Source: Agrilactobacillus composti DSM 18527 = JCM 14202 (GTDB lineage Bacteria > Bacillota > Bacilli > Lactobacillales > Lactobacillaceae). Taken from it: 64,000 nucleotides of DNA. The stretch's first letter is position 1. Each line of letters opens with the position of its first letter. The notes beneath the pieces are model-generated. The model had not been told where the DNA came from, did no database searches, and was given only the letters and a program-made list of their open reading frames with translations. Below are positions 51,808 through 60,997 of the stretch, piece by piece. The position numbers were made by a program, and so were the translations under genes. The DNA lies in the NCBI RefSeq assembly GCF_001436375.1, contig NZ_AZGA01000020.1, forward strand, positions 1 through 64,000. The letters are read 5' to 3'.

Positions 51808-53676
51808 TTAATCAGTGGTATACAAAGCAGCTTGCAACCAATTAATATGTTGGCCGCCTTCGTTGGTGGCAATTGGTGCCCGGGACAAAGTATCGGCGGC
51901 TTGTTGCACACTTTGCACGGCATCTGTTGTCATTGGTTGTTGGGTCAAATAGTGATTGGCCACAATTTCATAGGCTGGGGTACCATCGTTAGCTTTACCC
52001 CGGGAGAGGTCAGAGGCAAAGGTTTCCGATGGCACGTCTTCGCCTAAATTATATTTCGCGGTATAAGCCACGCCGGCCAGCAGACGGCTATTGTAGGCTG
52101 AGAACAAATCAATGCCTTGATTCCAAGAAATAGCGGCTTGCAGGGCTAAGCCATTGATCCCTAATTGGACGTGCGCTTGATCGCGAGAAGTCTCTTGAAG
52201 TTCGCCTGTGGGATAGATGTAACTCAACAAAGCGCCTTCAGAAACACCATTGGGATTTTGGGCATTACCCAGATAGAACTGCTGTAAAGCAGCATTGTAC
52301 AGGTCAACGTCATTTAAGTAAACGGCCGCCGACATGTTAAAGGCGCCAATCAAGGCATCCCAGCCACCATTGGCTTGGGGATAGTAATCTACAGTCGGGC
52401 TGTAGGTGCCACCTCTAGCAATCATCATACTTTTAACAAAGGCATCAAAGCGCGCAATATCGGCTGGTTGCCACTTATCAGCATCAGCGGTGGTTGGGTC
52501 AGTATTATAAACATTTTTCAAGAGTTCAGCCGCATTGAGCATTTCCGGAAAGTCTAAGGCAAAACGCAACTTGGCATCATTGCCGTGACCGACTGTTGTT
52601 AAGGTGTTGGTCCAGGCGTTGAGGATGTTGATAGCTGTCTTGGCATGGGCGCTATCCCGATCAAAATACCACATCAAAGCATTGGAACTGGCCGCAAAAC
52701 TATCTTTGGTGAGATGGTCGCCACCGATATTGGGATTGTTGTAGGGGCCAATATCGATCAAGGCTTGGGGGTCTGGTTGATAGTCAGCAGCAGCTAATGG
52801 GGAAGCCTTCAATTGGGCATAGGCTTTACCGTCAATAGTACTGGTGTTGTCTTTGTTGGCCCGGATGCGGTCTAGGGTTTTGGCGGTATAAGAGATACCA
52901 GGGTGGGCAAATTTGAAATCTTTGGCTACATAGGGGATTTCAGAGTTAGTGGCGTATTGGTCACTCACATCGGTGACGTCAAAGAAATCCAAGTTAGGCC
53001 CATCAAAAACTGCTTGGCCAGGGGGTGCTTGTAATGCCAAGGTAATGGTGTTGGTCCCAGCGTTTAGATGGACGGTCATATAATTATTGTTCCATTTCGT
53101 GTTTCCCCGTACCGCCGCGTAATTATCGGTGCTTTGCACCGTACTTTGCGGCGTATTGGCATCTTTATAGCCCGAGATGTTAAAAATCATCCAACCGGCC
53201 CAGCCCGCATCGCTTAAGGGGTCAGTACTATTATTGATCATTACCCGGAAATTACGTTCATCACGATCATTGCGGTTGCCTTTGGTTTCGGTGGCTGGGT
53301 TGTTGTAGTTAAAACGCAGTTGATAAAAGCCAGCTTTTGGAACTTGCACCTGCCAAGTGGCGGAATCTTGCCCCGCCGGAATGGTATTTAAATACGAGCT
53401 AGTATCAGCTACAGGATCACTAAAATCCACAAATTGATGGCCAGAGGCATTGTTCAAGGTGATACTGTTGCCCTTGGTGTCAATGGGGATTTTATCACCA
53501 TCATGACGGATATAAACATTGCCAGTGTGTTGGCTCAAAGTTTCGGCTTCAATGCGTTGCGAAAATGCGGCAGCTACCGGCTGGGCATTGCTTGTGACGG
53601 CTAAGCTAATACCGCCCAAGGCCAGGGCCAGACATGTTTTTGCGAACAAGTGCTGTGGACTTTTCAGTTTTTTCAT
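51808..53676 (-). CDS. Secreted alginate-lyase-like enzyme with N-terminal CBM-like module
   Basis: The 622-residue protein has a signal peptide (to about QPVAAA, residue 36), a beta-sandwich carbohydrate-binding module like CBM6/35 (about 37-210; RIEAETLSQHTGNVYIRHDG, WQVQVPKAGFYQLRFNY) and a lyase-like domain (about 225-600; AHPGISYTAKTLDRIRANKD, NGGWDALIGAFNMSAAVYL, LQETSRDQAHVQLGINGLAL). The start at 53676 has GGGAGG eleven bases upstream. It is transcribed alone from its own sigma-54 promoter with LevR dyad and cre box. The domain is closer to the paralogue at 54039 than to those at 34404 and 44904. Confidence 0.82.
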   Translation of the reverse strand: MKKLKSPQHLFAKTCLALALGGISLAVTSNAQPVAAAFSQRIEAETLSQHTGNVYIRHDGDKIPIDTKGNSITLNNASGHQFVDFSDPVADTSSYLNTIPAGQDSATWQVQVPKAGFYQLRFNYNNPATETKGNRNDRDERNFRVMINNSTDPLSDAGWAGWMIFNISGYKDANTPQSTVQSTDNYAAVRGNTKWNNNYMTVHLNAGTNTITLALQAPPGQAVFDGPNLDFFDVTDVSDQYATNSEIPYVAKDFKFAHPGISYTAKTLDRIRANKDNTSTIDGKAYAQLKASPLAAADYQPDPQALIDIGPYNNPNIGGDHLTKDSFAASSNALMWYFDRDSAHAKTAINILNAWTNTLTTVGHGNDAKLRFALDFPEMLNAAELLKNVYNTDPTTADADKWQPADIARFDAFVKSMMIARGGTYSPTVDYYPQANGGWDALIGAFNMSAAVYLNDVDLYNAALQQFYLGNAQNPNGVSEGALLSYIYPTGELQETSRDQAHVQLGINGLALQAAISWNQGIDLFSAYNSRLLAGVAYTAKYNLGEDVPSETFASDLSRGKANDGTPAYEIVANHYLTQQPMTTDAVQSVQQAADTLSRAPIATNEGGQHINWLQAALYTTD

Positions 53677-53706
53677 AACATATTTTTCCTCCCAGATATG
53701 ATTTTT

Positions 53707-53720
53707 AAAAAGCGCTTTCA
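53707..53720 (-). promoter_or_regulatory. CcpA cre box at the sigma-54 start
   Basis: Minus strand TGAAAGCGCTTTTT, identical to the box at 50829 and at almost the same distance (12 bases) from the -12 element. Confidence 0.8.
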
Positions 53721-53729
53721 TAACTGTGT

Positions 53730-53747
53730 AAGCAATAAATATGCCAA
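53730..53747 (-). promoter_or_regulatory. Sigma-54 (-24/-12) promoter of the CBM-lyase gene
   Basis: Minus strand TTGGCATATTTATTGCTT, with GG and GC ten bases apart, 55-70 bases before the start codon. Confidence 0.88.
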
Positions 53748-53844
53748 TATTTGGCGACGCCTAAGTGCAGGAAGAATAAATGCTGACATACCAGTAACTA
53801 TGATGTTGATACGACAATTTTTTGACCCCGATTGATGATGCACC

Positions 53845-53876
53845 CGCCAGATGCAAAGAAGGTTTGAGATGTGTCG
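53845..53876 (-). promoter_or_regulatory. Putative LevR upstream activating sequence, copy 2
   Basis: Arms CGCCAGAT and ATGTGTCG around 16 bases, 100 bases upstream of the -24 element and in the same orientation as the copy at 50969. Apart from these elements and the terminator at 53920, the gene-free stretch 53677-54038 is empty. Confidence 0.75.
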
Positions 53877-53919
53877 GTAAAACAGATGGAGTAGCTGCTG
53901 TGGTAATTTAAGTGTATTC

Positions 53920-53980
53920 AAAAATCCCGTTGATAGACCATGTTGGAAACTTTAAGCCAACGGGTCTGTCAGCGGGATCA
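53920..53980 (-). terminator. Intrinsic terminator of the 818-residue lyase gene
   Basis: ATCCCG...AGACC...TTGG pairs CCAA...GGTCT...CGGGAT with small bulges; on the minus strand it is followed by TTTTTG. Confidence 0.7.
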
Positions 53981-54038
53981 TTGCTAATATAGGCTAGTTA
54001 CTTGTACCAATCGTACATACAAGTGCTAGGCATTCAAC

Positions 54039-56495
54039 TTATTGGTCATTTGAAGTTGTTTGATACATAAAGATGAAGCGATTTTGATTGGCCACGGTGG
54101 TGCCAAAAGCCGTATCACCTACCACGAGTTGTAAATTAGGCTGCCCGGGGTTTGTGGCCCCAGTACTGACGGTTTCCAATAAACGATTAGGTTGATTGAA
54201 AGGCGCAAGGCCATAGAAACCTAGGCCATTGGCATAGAGTTTAAACTTCTCGGTGGTAGTTATTTGTGTGGCTTCAGCTGAAACGTTGCCATTTGATTTA
54301 ACCGTTAAGTAATAGCCATTGGTCAAATCCTTAATGGCATAAGAACCATCATCATTGGTGATAAGCTGGTAATTATCCGCATCCTTCTGCCGCGCTGTGA
54401 CGCGTAATGTACCCAGCTTGTCAGCATTAAAGTAGGATTCATAAGGCTCATAGCTTAACTCGGTGTTGGTTGGATCAGCTAAGGTACGATTGTAGTAAGG
54501 TTCTACCCGAGTGCGCAATTTGAAGACCGGTGCAGATTGGATTGCTGGACCATTATAAAAAGTTAAGGTATCAAAATTATAGTTATCTGTATTAACAAAG
54601 CCTTGTGGTCGCATAGCTTGAGCGGCTTTCGCGGTCCAAGTTGTATCAACATCTGGTCGAGAACCATAGTGGGCCAATATCATTTCATAAATTGGCCGGA
54701 GTTCACCCCGGTTGATGGTTTGCTGATCCATGCGGGTCCAATAAGAAAAAGGCCCCCGATCATGGTAAAGGTTGTCCATAGGATGATAATTAGGATCTTG
54801 ATAAGTCAGATTGTACTTGGCTGACCACTCAGCAGCTTTTGCCAGACGGTTATTACCATAGCTAAACCAATCATCACCTTGATTACCGGCCGCTTGAAAA
54901 ATTTCCGTCATTAAGCCGATACCTAATTGAGCATGGGCTTGGTCACGACCGGATTCCATAATTTGTCCACTGGGTGCGAAGTAATTATCTAAAGAACCAT
55001 TGATATATGGATCGGTTAAATAGTTAGTGGCTTGTTGATAAATCTGATAGTTATCCGTGATGATGCCAATTGAAATCAGACCCTCAATAGCAGCCTGGTC
55101 CCAGTTCCCATTGGCCCGCATTGGAATAGCAGCATCTTGTAGGACCGGGTAAATGGTGTTGGTCAGCATATTACGAAAGTTTTGAAGATCTGAAGTAGTG
55201 TAGCCGGCATAACCATTGTGGTAACCTACTAAAATATCGGCGGCTGTGGTCAATTTGACCGCATTAAGACCGGCGCCAAGAATACGGTCACGACCATCTA
55301 AAACTTTGAGATTTGACCAAGTGTTGAGAATATTAGCAGTTGTTTTCGCATAGGTGGCATCACCTGTAATAACCCATTGTAAGGCGTTGAAATAAGCTGC
55401 ATCCCCTGCTTGTTCCAAATAACTGATGTTGTTTGAAGAAGGGGCATCCCCACGACCAATCGCTTCAGCAAAATTAGTTTTATAATCGGCTGAACTTTGC
55501 CCATAGGCGACGGAATTTTGCAATAATTGGTAATCGGCATACCAAGGATTCTCTTTGGCTTTAATATGGGCCTTCATAGCATCCAATTGAGCACTATTTA
55601 CATGAATACCAGGATGGGACATAGCCTTGATATCAAGGCTGCCAGTCATTGCTGGATTTTTATTATAGGTGATAGCAATGGTTTGTTTGGCAGCGGTCAA
55701 GGGTAGTTTTGCGGTGAAGCGATTGCCCTGTTTAGTCACTGTGGCTTGTGGATCAACGCTGTAGTCGTTGGGTTGGTCAGTGGTTTGGACCGCTTTCCAA
55801 GAAATCACAGCATCGTTGTCAATTGTATCGCTGGTCACGATCAAGTTGCCCGCTGTGGGTGCTGTTACGAAATGAAATGCTTCAGCAGTGTTGCTAGAAG
55901 TTAATCCAGTTTTAGGGTTAAATGCCAAGGGTGTTTGGCTGCTAGTGGTCCACTCGTCCCGGATAGTTTCCAGATGGCTAGAAATGGTATAAGTATCAGC
56001 TTGGCCTGTGCCAGTGATTGAGAAGCGTTCATGATAATTAGCCTTCGGTGCAGAAGCGGTGACTTGGTAAGTGTCAGCTGCAACTTTGTTGAAATACCCT
56101 TTAGCATTTTTTTGGTAATTTTGAATCGTTAAGAATTTACCACTTTTGGTATCTTGTAACTGCAGGGTGGGTTTAATTTCATAGCCCAGACTACTCATGG
56201 GCGCGGAGATATAAGCGGCAAACGTGGTTGCGGTATTGACATCCTTAGTTAGCGTCAGTTGATCTGTAGGGGTCACTTGTAAAAACTGATTATTTTGATC
56301 TGGTAGTTGAACTTTAAGATAGCGGGCAGGTAAATCCTGATTTACCCGAAAATTACCAAAGTTATTTCCCCAATCTACCGAATTCGTGGTTTCAGCAGCA
56401 GCGACGGTCGTACGAAACCCGATTAAAAAACCTAACAAGCATAGTAAAATAAAACTGCTTAACAATACGCGTTTTTTGCGAATTAATTGAATCAT
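54039..56495 (-). CDS. Secreted alginate-lyase-like enzyme with beta-trefoil/fascin-like flanks
   Basis: The 818-residue protein has a signal peptide (to about VAAAE, residue 34), an N-terminal beta-rich region of about 200 residues with ligand-binding-like repeats (YLKVQLPDQNNQFLQV; GKFLTIQNY), a lyase-like domain (about 290-630; SHPGIHVNSAQLDAMKAHIK, NGNWDQAAIEGLISIGI, MESGRDQAHAQLGIGLM) and a second beta-trefoil-like tail containing GYYLTVKSNGNV. ATG at 56495 follows GGAGG with four bases between; the longer frame has no site. No -24/-12 promoter or LevR dyad precedes it, but a cre-like box does, so it may be sigma-A-driven. Confidence 0.8.
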   Translation of the reverse strand: MIQLIRKKRVLLSSFILLCLLGFLIGFRTTVAAAETTNSVDWGNNFGNFRVNQDLPARYLKVQLPDQNNQFLQVTPTDQLTLTKDVNTATTFAAYISAPMSSLGYEIKPTLQLQDTKSGKFLTIQNYQKNAKGYFNKVAADTYQVTASAPKANYHERFSITGTGQADTYTISSHLETIRDEWTTSSQTPLAFNPKTGLTSSNTAEAFHFVTAPTAGNLIVTSDTIDNDAVISWKAVQTTDQPNDYSVDPQATVTKQGNRFTAKLPLTAAKQTIAITYNKNPAMTGSLDIKAMSHPGIHVNSAQLDAMKAHIKAKENPWYADYQLLQNSVAYGQSSADYKTNFAEAIGRGDAPSSNNISYLEQAGDAAYFNALQWVITGDATYAKTTANILNTWSNLKVLDGRDRILGAGLNAVKLTTAADILVGYHNGYAGYTTSDLQNFRNMLTNTIYPVLQDAAIPMRANGNWDQAAIEGLISIGIITDNYQIYQQATNYLTDPYINGSLDNYFAPSGQIMESGRDQAHAQLGIGLMTEIFQAAGNQGDDWFSYGNNRLAKAAEWSAKYNLTYQDPNYHPMDNLYHDRGPFSYWTRMDQQTINRGELRPIYEMILAHYGSRPDVDTTWTAKAAQAMRPQGFVNTDNYNFDTLTFYNGPAIQSAPVFKLRTRVEPYYNRTLADPTNTELSYEPYESYFNADKLGTLRVTARQKDADNYQLITNDDGSYAIKDLTNGYYLTVKSNGNVSAEATQITTTEKFKLYANGLGFYGLAPFNQPNRLLETVSTGATNPGQPNLQLVVGDTAFGTTVANQNRFIFMYQTTSNDQ

Positions 56496-56631
56496 TCTTC
56501 TTCCTCCATTTGGTTTATAACAAAGCAACGGAGGCAAACAAGATAACAGGTTGTCCAGTCCTATTTCCTTATGAGAAATTATATTTCCCAATCATTCTAA
56601 TGCCATTAGCATAAACACATAAAGTTACATT

Positions 56632-56645
56632 TGCAAGCGATTTCT
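56632..56645. promoter_or_regulatory. Cre-like box upstream of the 818-residue lyase gene
   Basis: TGCAAGCGATTTCT keeps the TG, AA and central CG of the cre consensus but ends T rather than A. A TATAAT on the minus strand at 56578-56583 may be the -10. Confidence 0.45.
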
Positions 56646-56671
56646 AAAAATGCCAGGTTACCGTGATACGA

Positions 56672-56716
56672 AAAAATAATCCTTGTCAGCCGTAACTATT
56701 ACGGTACACAAGGATC
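56672..56716 (-). terminator. Intrinsic terminator of the levR-rpoN operon
   Basis: ATCCTTGT...CCGTAA pairs TTACGG...ACAAGGAT; on the minus strand the stem is followed by ATTTTTTCG. Confidence 0.75.
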
Positions 56717-56739
56717 ATTTTGATAGCCTAACTGAATTG

Positions 56740-58038
56740 TTATCGGGGCGCCCGCCGTTTACTGGACGCCGGAATGTCTAATTGTTTGCGATATTTCGCC
56801 ACGGTCCGCCGGGCAATGTCGAAACCTTGGGTCGATAACTGCTGGGCCAAGGTGTCATCGCTTAGGGGATGGGCTTTGTCTTCTTTGGCCACTAAAGCTT
56901 TGATCTGGGCCAAGAGCTGGTCTACCGAAAGGTTGCTATCCCCATCGGCACTCTGACTGCGCCGGGAGAAGAAGGCCTTCAAGGGAAAAGTCCCAAAGTC
57001 GGTGACCATATACTTGCTGTTGATGGTGCGGCTCACCGTGGATTCACTGATTTGCAGGGTCTGGGCGATGTCTCTAAGCAACAATGGGGCCAGGGTCGTG
57101 GATTTTTGAGAAAGGAAATCATATTGCTGGGTCATGATTTGCTTACCGATCAATAACAAAGTTTCCCGGCGCCGTTGTAAATTATAGGTCAGGGCTTGAT
57201 ATTGCCGGTATTTGTCCTGGACATATTGTTGGACTTCCGCATCGGTGGACTGGCGCAAATGGTCATAGGATTCAGCCTCAAAGATGATTTCCGGTTGATT
57301 GCGGTGAAAGAAAGCCAAACGCAACTTGCCTTGATCTTGGGTGACCTTGAGCTCGGGCAAAATGTATTGGGTGGGGGTCTGTTGGTCCATCAATTGTCCC
57401 GGATAGGGATAAAGGCTGCGGATGTAATCTAAGCAAGTCTGCAAGTCTGCTGCCTTTAAAGTCAGGTCAGTTTGCAGCTGGGTCCAATTTTGAGCCACCA
57501 ACGTGTCGAAGTGATCCTGTAAGATTGGTAACACGCCAGCTGGTATGGGATTGGTATCATATTCCGCCTGCAAAATCAGACATTCCTGCAAGTTGGCCGC
57601 TCCAATGCCTGGAGGGTCTAATTGCTGGAGCAAGGTTTTGGCATCTAACAACATGGTTTTGGAGATTTTTAACTCGGCCATAATGGTGGCATCGTCCACC
57701 AATAAATAACCGGAAGGGTCTAATTGTTTGATCAAATAGACCAGCAAATCCCGCAAAGGCGTTTTGCGATAAGCCAGATGGACTTGCTCCAAGAGGTAGT
57801 CAAATAAAGATTGGTGGGTGTCGGCTATGGGATAGCCCGTTAAGGCCGCTGCGGCCACATCCCGTTCCAAGTGGGGTTTGACTTCAATCAGAGGATTTTC
57901 CAAGCTGGCGTTCTTCAGGTAATTGGTTAGGTCAATGACGTCTAGTTGTAGCATTAAAATTGACTGCTGCATATCCTGGCTCAGGGCTAGTTTTTGCACT
58001 TGTTTTTGATTCAATTGGAAATTTTGGGCGAGGGACAA
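56740..58038 (-). CDS. rpoN: RNA polymerase sigma-54 factor
   Basis: The 432-residue protein has the Gln/Leu-rich activator-interacting region I (LNQKQVQKLALSQDMQQSIL), the core-binding region, the SESTVSRTINSKYM helix-turn-helix and the RpoN box ARRTVAKYRKQL (about residue 409) that reads the -24 element. It directs polymerase to -24/-12 promoters and needs an AAA+ activator. The gene begins with TTG after AAGGAGG, 16 bases downstream of levR, so activator and sigma factor are one operon. Three matching promoters lie in this window. Confidence 0.96.
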   Translation of the reverse strand: MSLAQNFQLNQKQVQKLALSQDMQQSILMLQLDVIDLTNYLKNASLENPLIEVKPHLERDVAAAALTGYPIADTHQSLFDYLLEQVHLAYRKTPLRDLLVYLIKQLDPSGYLLVDDATIMAELKISKTMLLDAKTLLQQLDPPGIGAANLQECLILQAEYDTNPIPAGVLPILQDHFDTLVAQNWTQLQTDLTLKAADLQTCLDYIRSLYPYPGQLMDQQTPTQYILPELKVTQDQGKLRLAFFHRNQPEIIFEAESYDHLRQSTDAEVQQYVQDKYRQYQALTYNLQRRRETLLLIGKQIMTQQYDFLSQKSTTLAPLLLRDIAQTLQISESTVSRTINSKYMVTDFGTFPLKAFFSRRSQSADGDSNLSVDQLLAQIKALVAKEDKAHPLSDDTLAQQLSTQGFDIARRTVAKYRKQLDIPASSKRRAPR

Positions 58039-58053
58039 GGTTTGACCTCCTTT

Positions 58054-60792
58054 TTAGGACTGAAAAATAATATCATACAAATAATTCAATTCACCGGTGT
58101 CGACTTTAACCCCATAAGCTGATTCGATGTCAGCTAGGGCGCGTTTGATTTGATTGAGGCCTTGGGTTCGGTCGATGGTATCATCTGGGGTATAGGTCAA
58201 AGGCGGGTCATTGCGAATCAGGCGTTCAATCAAGGCACTGATATGCACATACAAGGTGGCCCGCTGGCTGTTGGCCAATTTAATTTGGGCACTTTCTTCT
58301 AAATGCTCGATCATTTCCCCCACGGAGTTGATCACCTTTTTCACATCCAAGATGGTCACCGCCGACAATAACCGCTCAATGGAGAAGTTTTGGATCAAGT
58401 GGTCATTGATGTAGGTGATCATGTCCGGATCTTGAACCGTTGGGAAAATTTGCTGAATGATTTTAGTCCCATCATTGGACACTAAATTCTCCAAAGAGAT
58501 GAACGGAAAACCAGCTAGTTTTGGATCATTCGTCCCCACGATGGCTTTGACATCATATTGATTGAAAATAGGGCTGTCGGTACCGTACTTCTTTAAATAC
58601 GCGAAATCTACGGATTCAAACTGATAACCCAGTTTTTTGGGGATGCTTTTTGTCAACAAAGTTTGAATTTGTTTGGCCGCCCCAATGCCGGTGTGACAAG
58701 TGGTGATGATCATTGGTCTTTTTTCTAAAATTGGATAGGTCAATTGGTATTTGGGTAGCAGTTTGGGTTGAACCTTGCGGCCAATTTCATCAATGGCCAT
58801 ATCTTGTTGGATCATTTCCCCCACATAAAGGGCCGCTTGGGTGGAGACGTTATTGACAATCAAAATAGGGCCGGGGATGAGGTCTTTGAGAATGTCAGGT
58901 AACACCATTAAAGATCCCATATCCACCAAGATAATCAAGCCTTTGCTGCAATCGTATTTCTTCAGATAGCGTAACATAAATTCCTTCACTTGGCTGGTGG
59001 AAACCGATAAAGGCATGTCAAAGGCATCAAAAATCTTGCCATTTAAAAATTGGTTGGCCACATCGGCAATACTGCTAGCTGTGGAAAAGCCGTGGGCCAA
59101 AATGATGGCCTGCTTGCCACTGCGCTGATAGTCCACACCTAGACTGAGTAAATAGCTAAGCAATAGCAGTTTATCTAAGTCGTCCATCTTGAAATCCAAC
59201 TTGGTTTTAATTAAGTCCAGAAATGATTTTAATAATTGATACTCAAGCACGGTGTTTTCTTTTAACAATTCCAACAGATGGCTGATTTTATTTTGATTAC
59301 TGGTGGTGAGGCTGAGGTTGAAATCTTGCTTGCGATACATAAAGTTGGCGATGGCCACGATGGCATTGCCTTTGATGTTTACGAAAAACGAGGTATCTAA
59401 GTAATCAAATAATTGTTGGATGACGCTGATCATGTATTTGAGGGCTTCGTTTTCAAAACGGCCGTCTTGATGAACTAGTTGATCCATCAAAGCGCCAACT
59501 TCCCGGGCGATGTGTTGTTTTAACGTAAGGATGGTAATTGTTTTATTTTGGTAACTGGTTTCCAATTGAATCAAACGGGCCACCAGCTCATTGATCAGGC
59601 GATTGTCATCGTGGAGTTGCAGTTCATAGTCGGCTAAGGTACTGGTGGGAGTGAAGGTCACGGTGTCTTGGGTGATGGCTTCTTGTTCGTTAACAGCCAA
59701 TAGCTCCGGCAAAAAGCCATTGCCAATGGTTTCAGAAGTGATGTGAATGGTGGCTTTTTGGCGGGCTTTACTGAAGACCCGGGCACAAAGGATGCGGACA
59801 GTGGTCTTTAATTCTCCCACGTTATTTTTGTAATTGAAATTATAGAGGCGATTGATCACCCAAGGACTGACTTCTAACGTCTTATTTAAACGCTGGCTTT
59901 CTACAATGAAGGCTTTATAGATATGCTGTTTTAATTCGGACTTGGAGCGGTTATTTAAATCCGGCACGGTGATGGCAATGGGAATTCGGCGCATAAAGGT
60001 TTGCAAGAAAGTTTCTTCCAAATTTTCCGTGGTGGCAAAAATCAAGCGCACGTTGGAGTGGCGCAAGACATTGCCTTCCCCCATGCGCTGAAAGGTGCCG
60101 GTATCCATAAAGGAAAACAGCTTTTCTTGGCTTTCCGGATCCAAACGATGACATTCATCTAAGAATAAAATTCCGCCATCGGCTGACTCCAACATCCCCT
60201 TGAAATCTGTTGTCGCCCCGGTAAAACTGCCCTTGGCATAGCCAAATAAATTGCTGGAAAGCAGTTCCGGGTTGTGATAATACTGGGCGCAGTTCAACAC
60301 GATAAAGGGGGCTTTGGCATCTAATATCCCGGACTCGATACAATATTGATAGGTCAACTTGGCCAAATAACTCTTACCCACGCCGGTATTGCCCGACAAA
60401 ACAAAAGGCAGGCCATTAGGCGGATAACTGACGGCGGTGATGATCCGGTCAATGCCTTCCTTCATGCTTTGCTGACTGCCAATGAAGGTTTCAAAGGCGT
60501 TGGTATTATTATGTTGTTCATGAATTAATTCCGGTAAGGACGCATAGACGTTTTGTTTGGGCGTGAAAAAGTGTTCACAAAAAGTGGCCCGGTCGGCAAA
60601 GTTTGTGGGGCGGGATTTAATCTGAATGACTTTTTCTTGCTTTAACAACTCATTGAGGTATTGACTCACCGTATTGCGGCTGAGCTTGACCCGCCGTGCT
60701 AAAAAGGCAGTAGTCAGCCGTTGCAGATCAGCGAGCTCATTAATTTTCTGGGTTTCAGCGATTAAAGTCTTTTCAACACTATGAATGCCCAT
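58054..60792 (-). CDS. levR: LevR-type sigma-54-dependent, PTS-regulated activator
   Basis: The 912-residue protein combines an N-terminal helix-turn-helix (about 25-60), an AAA+ domain with Walker A SGNTGVGKS (133-141), the sigma-54 contact loop GSFTGA (188-193) and Walker B GGILFLDE (about 206), a first PRD (about 420-540), an EIIA_Man-like domain with a histidine in IILAHGFSTA (about 563), an EIIB-like segment, and a C-terminal PRD with YVHISALIERLI. Such activators are switched by phosphorylation from HPr and the cognate EIIB. It is divergent from the EIIABCD operon at 60998, with a dyad that may also regulate its own promoter. Confidence 0.93.
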   Translation of the reverse strand: MGIHSVEKTLIAETQKINELADLQRLTTAFLARRVKLSRNTVSQYLNELLKQEKVIQIKSRPTNFADRATFCEHFFTPKQNVYASLPELIHEQHNNTNAFETFIGSQQSMKEGIDRIITAVSYPPNGLPFVLSGNTGVGKSYLAKLTYQYCIESGILDAKAPFIVLNCAQYYHNPELLSSNLFGYAKGSFTGATTDFKGMLESADGGILFLDECHRLDPESQEKLFSFMDTGTFQRMGEGNVLRHSNVRLIFATTENLEETFLQTFMRRIPIAITVPDLNNRSKSELKQHIYKAFIVESQRLNKTLEVSPWVINRLYNFNYKNNVGELKTTVRILCARVFSKARQKATIHITSETIGNGFLPELLAVNEQEAITQDTVTFTPTSTLADYELQLHDDNRLINELVARLIQLETSYQNKTITILTLKQHIAREVGALMDQLVHQDGRFENEALKYMISVIQQLFDYLDTSFFVNIKGNAIVAIANFMYRKQDFNLSLTTSNQNKISHLLELLKENTVLEYQLLKSFLDLIKTKLDFKMDDLDKLLLLSYLLSLGVDYQRSGKQAIILAHGFSTASSIADVANQFLNGKIFDAFDMPLSVSTSQVKEFMLRYLKKYDCSKGLIILVDMGSLMVLPDILKDLIPGPILIVNNVSTQAALYVGEMIQQDMAIDEIGRKVQPKLLPKYQLTYPILEKRPMIITTCHTGIGAAKQIQTLLTKSIPKKLGYQFESVDFAYLKKYGTDSPIFNQYDVKAIVGTNDPKLAGFPFISLENLVSNDGTKIIQQIFPTVQDPDMITYINDHLIQNFSIERLLSAVTILDVKKVINSVGEMIEHLEESAQIKLANSQRATLYVHISALIERLIRNDPPLTYTPDDTIDRTQGLNQIKRALADIESAYGVKVDTGELNYLYDIIFQS

Positions 60793-60806
60793 TTGTCAGT
60801 CTCCTT

Positions 60807-60838
60807 CGACACATTTAAAATTTAGCGGATTTCTGTCG
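60807..60838 (+). promoter_or_regulatory. Putative LevR upstream activating sequence, copy 3
   Basis: Reverse-strand arms CGACAGAA and ATGTGTCG around 16 bases. Relative to the plus-strand promoter at 60911 its orientation equals that of copies 1 and 2. It is 73 bases upstream of the -24 element and 15 bases from the levR start codon. Confidence 0.72.
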
Positions 60839-60867
60839 TAACTAACTATAACATTCACATATTTTTT

Positions 60868-60881
60868 TGCAAGCGCTTATA
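60868..60881 (+). promoter_or_regulatory. CcpA cre box
   Basis: TGCAAGCGCTTATA matches the cre core TG-AA-CG-TT. Here it lies between the dyad and the -24 element, rather than at the start site as in the other two promoters. Confidence 0.7.
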
Positions 60882-60910
60882 TGGCAAGGCTTTCAGCCCC
60901 TCGCCAAAAG

Positions 60911-60928
60911 TTGGCATGGTTCTTGCTT
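60911..60928 (+). promoter_or_regulatory. Sigma-54 (-24/-12) promoter of the EIIABCD operon
   Basis: TTGGCATGGTTCTTGCTT has GG (60913-60914) and GC (60925-60926) ten bases apart. It lies 70 bases before the EIIA start. Confidence 0.9.
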
Positions 60929-60997
60929 ATAGATTAGTGTCCAGTGCTAAACCAGATATTATTCTAATTTACGATTTTAAGAAAAGAGGAAACACTG

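Noticed and set aside
56600-56665. Possible sigma-54 promoter before the 818-residue lyase gene (TGGCAT and TTGCAA on the minus strand)
   Set aside because: The distance between GG and GC is about 20 bases instead of ten, and no LevR dyad is nearby.
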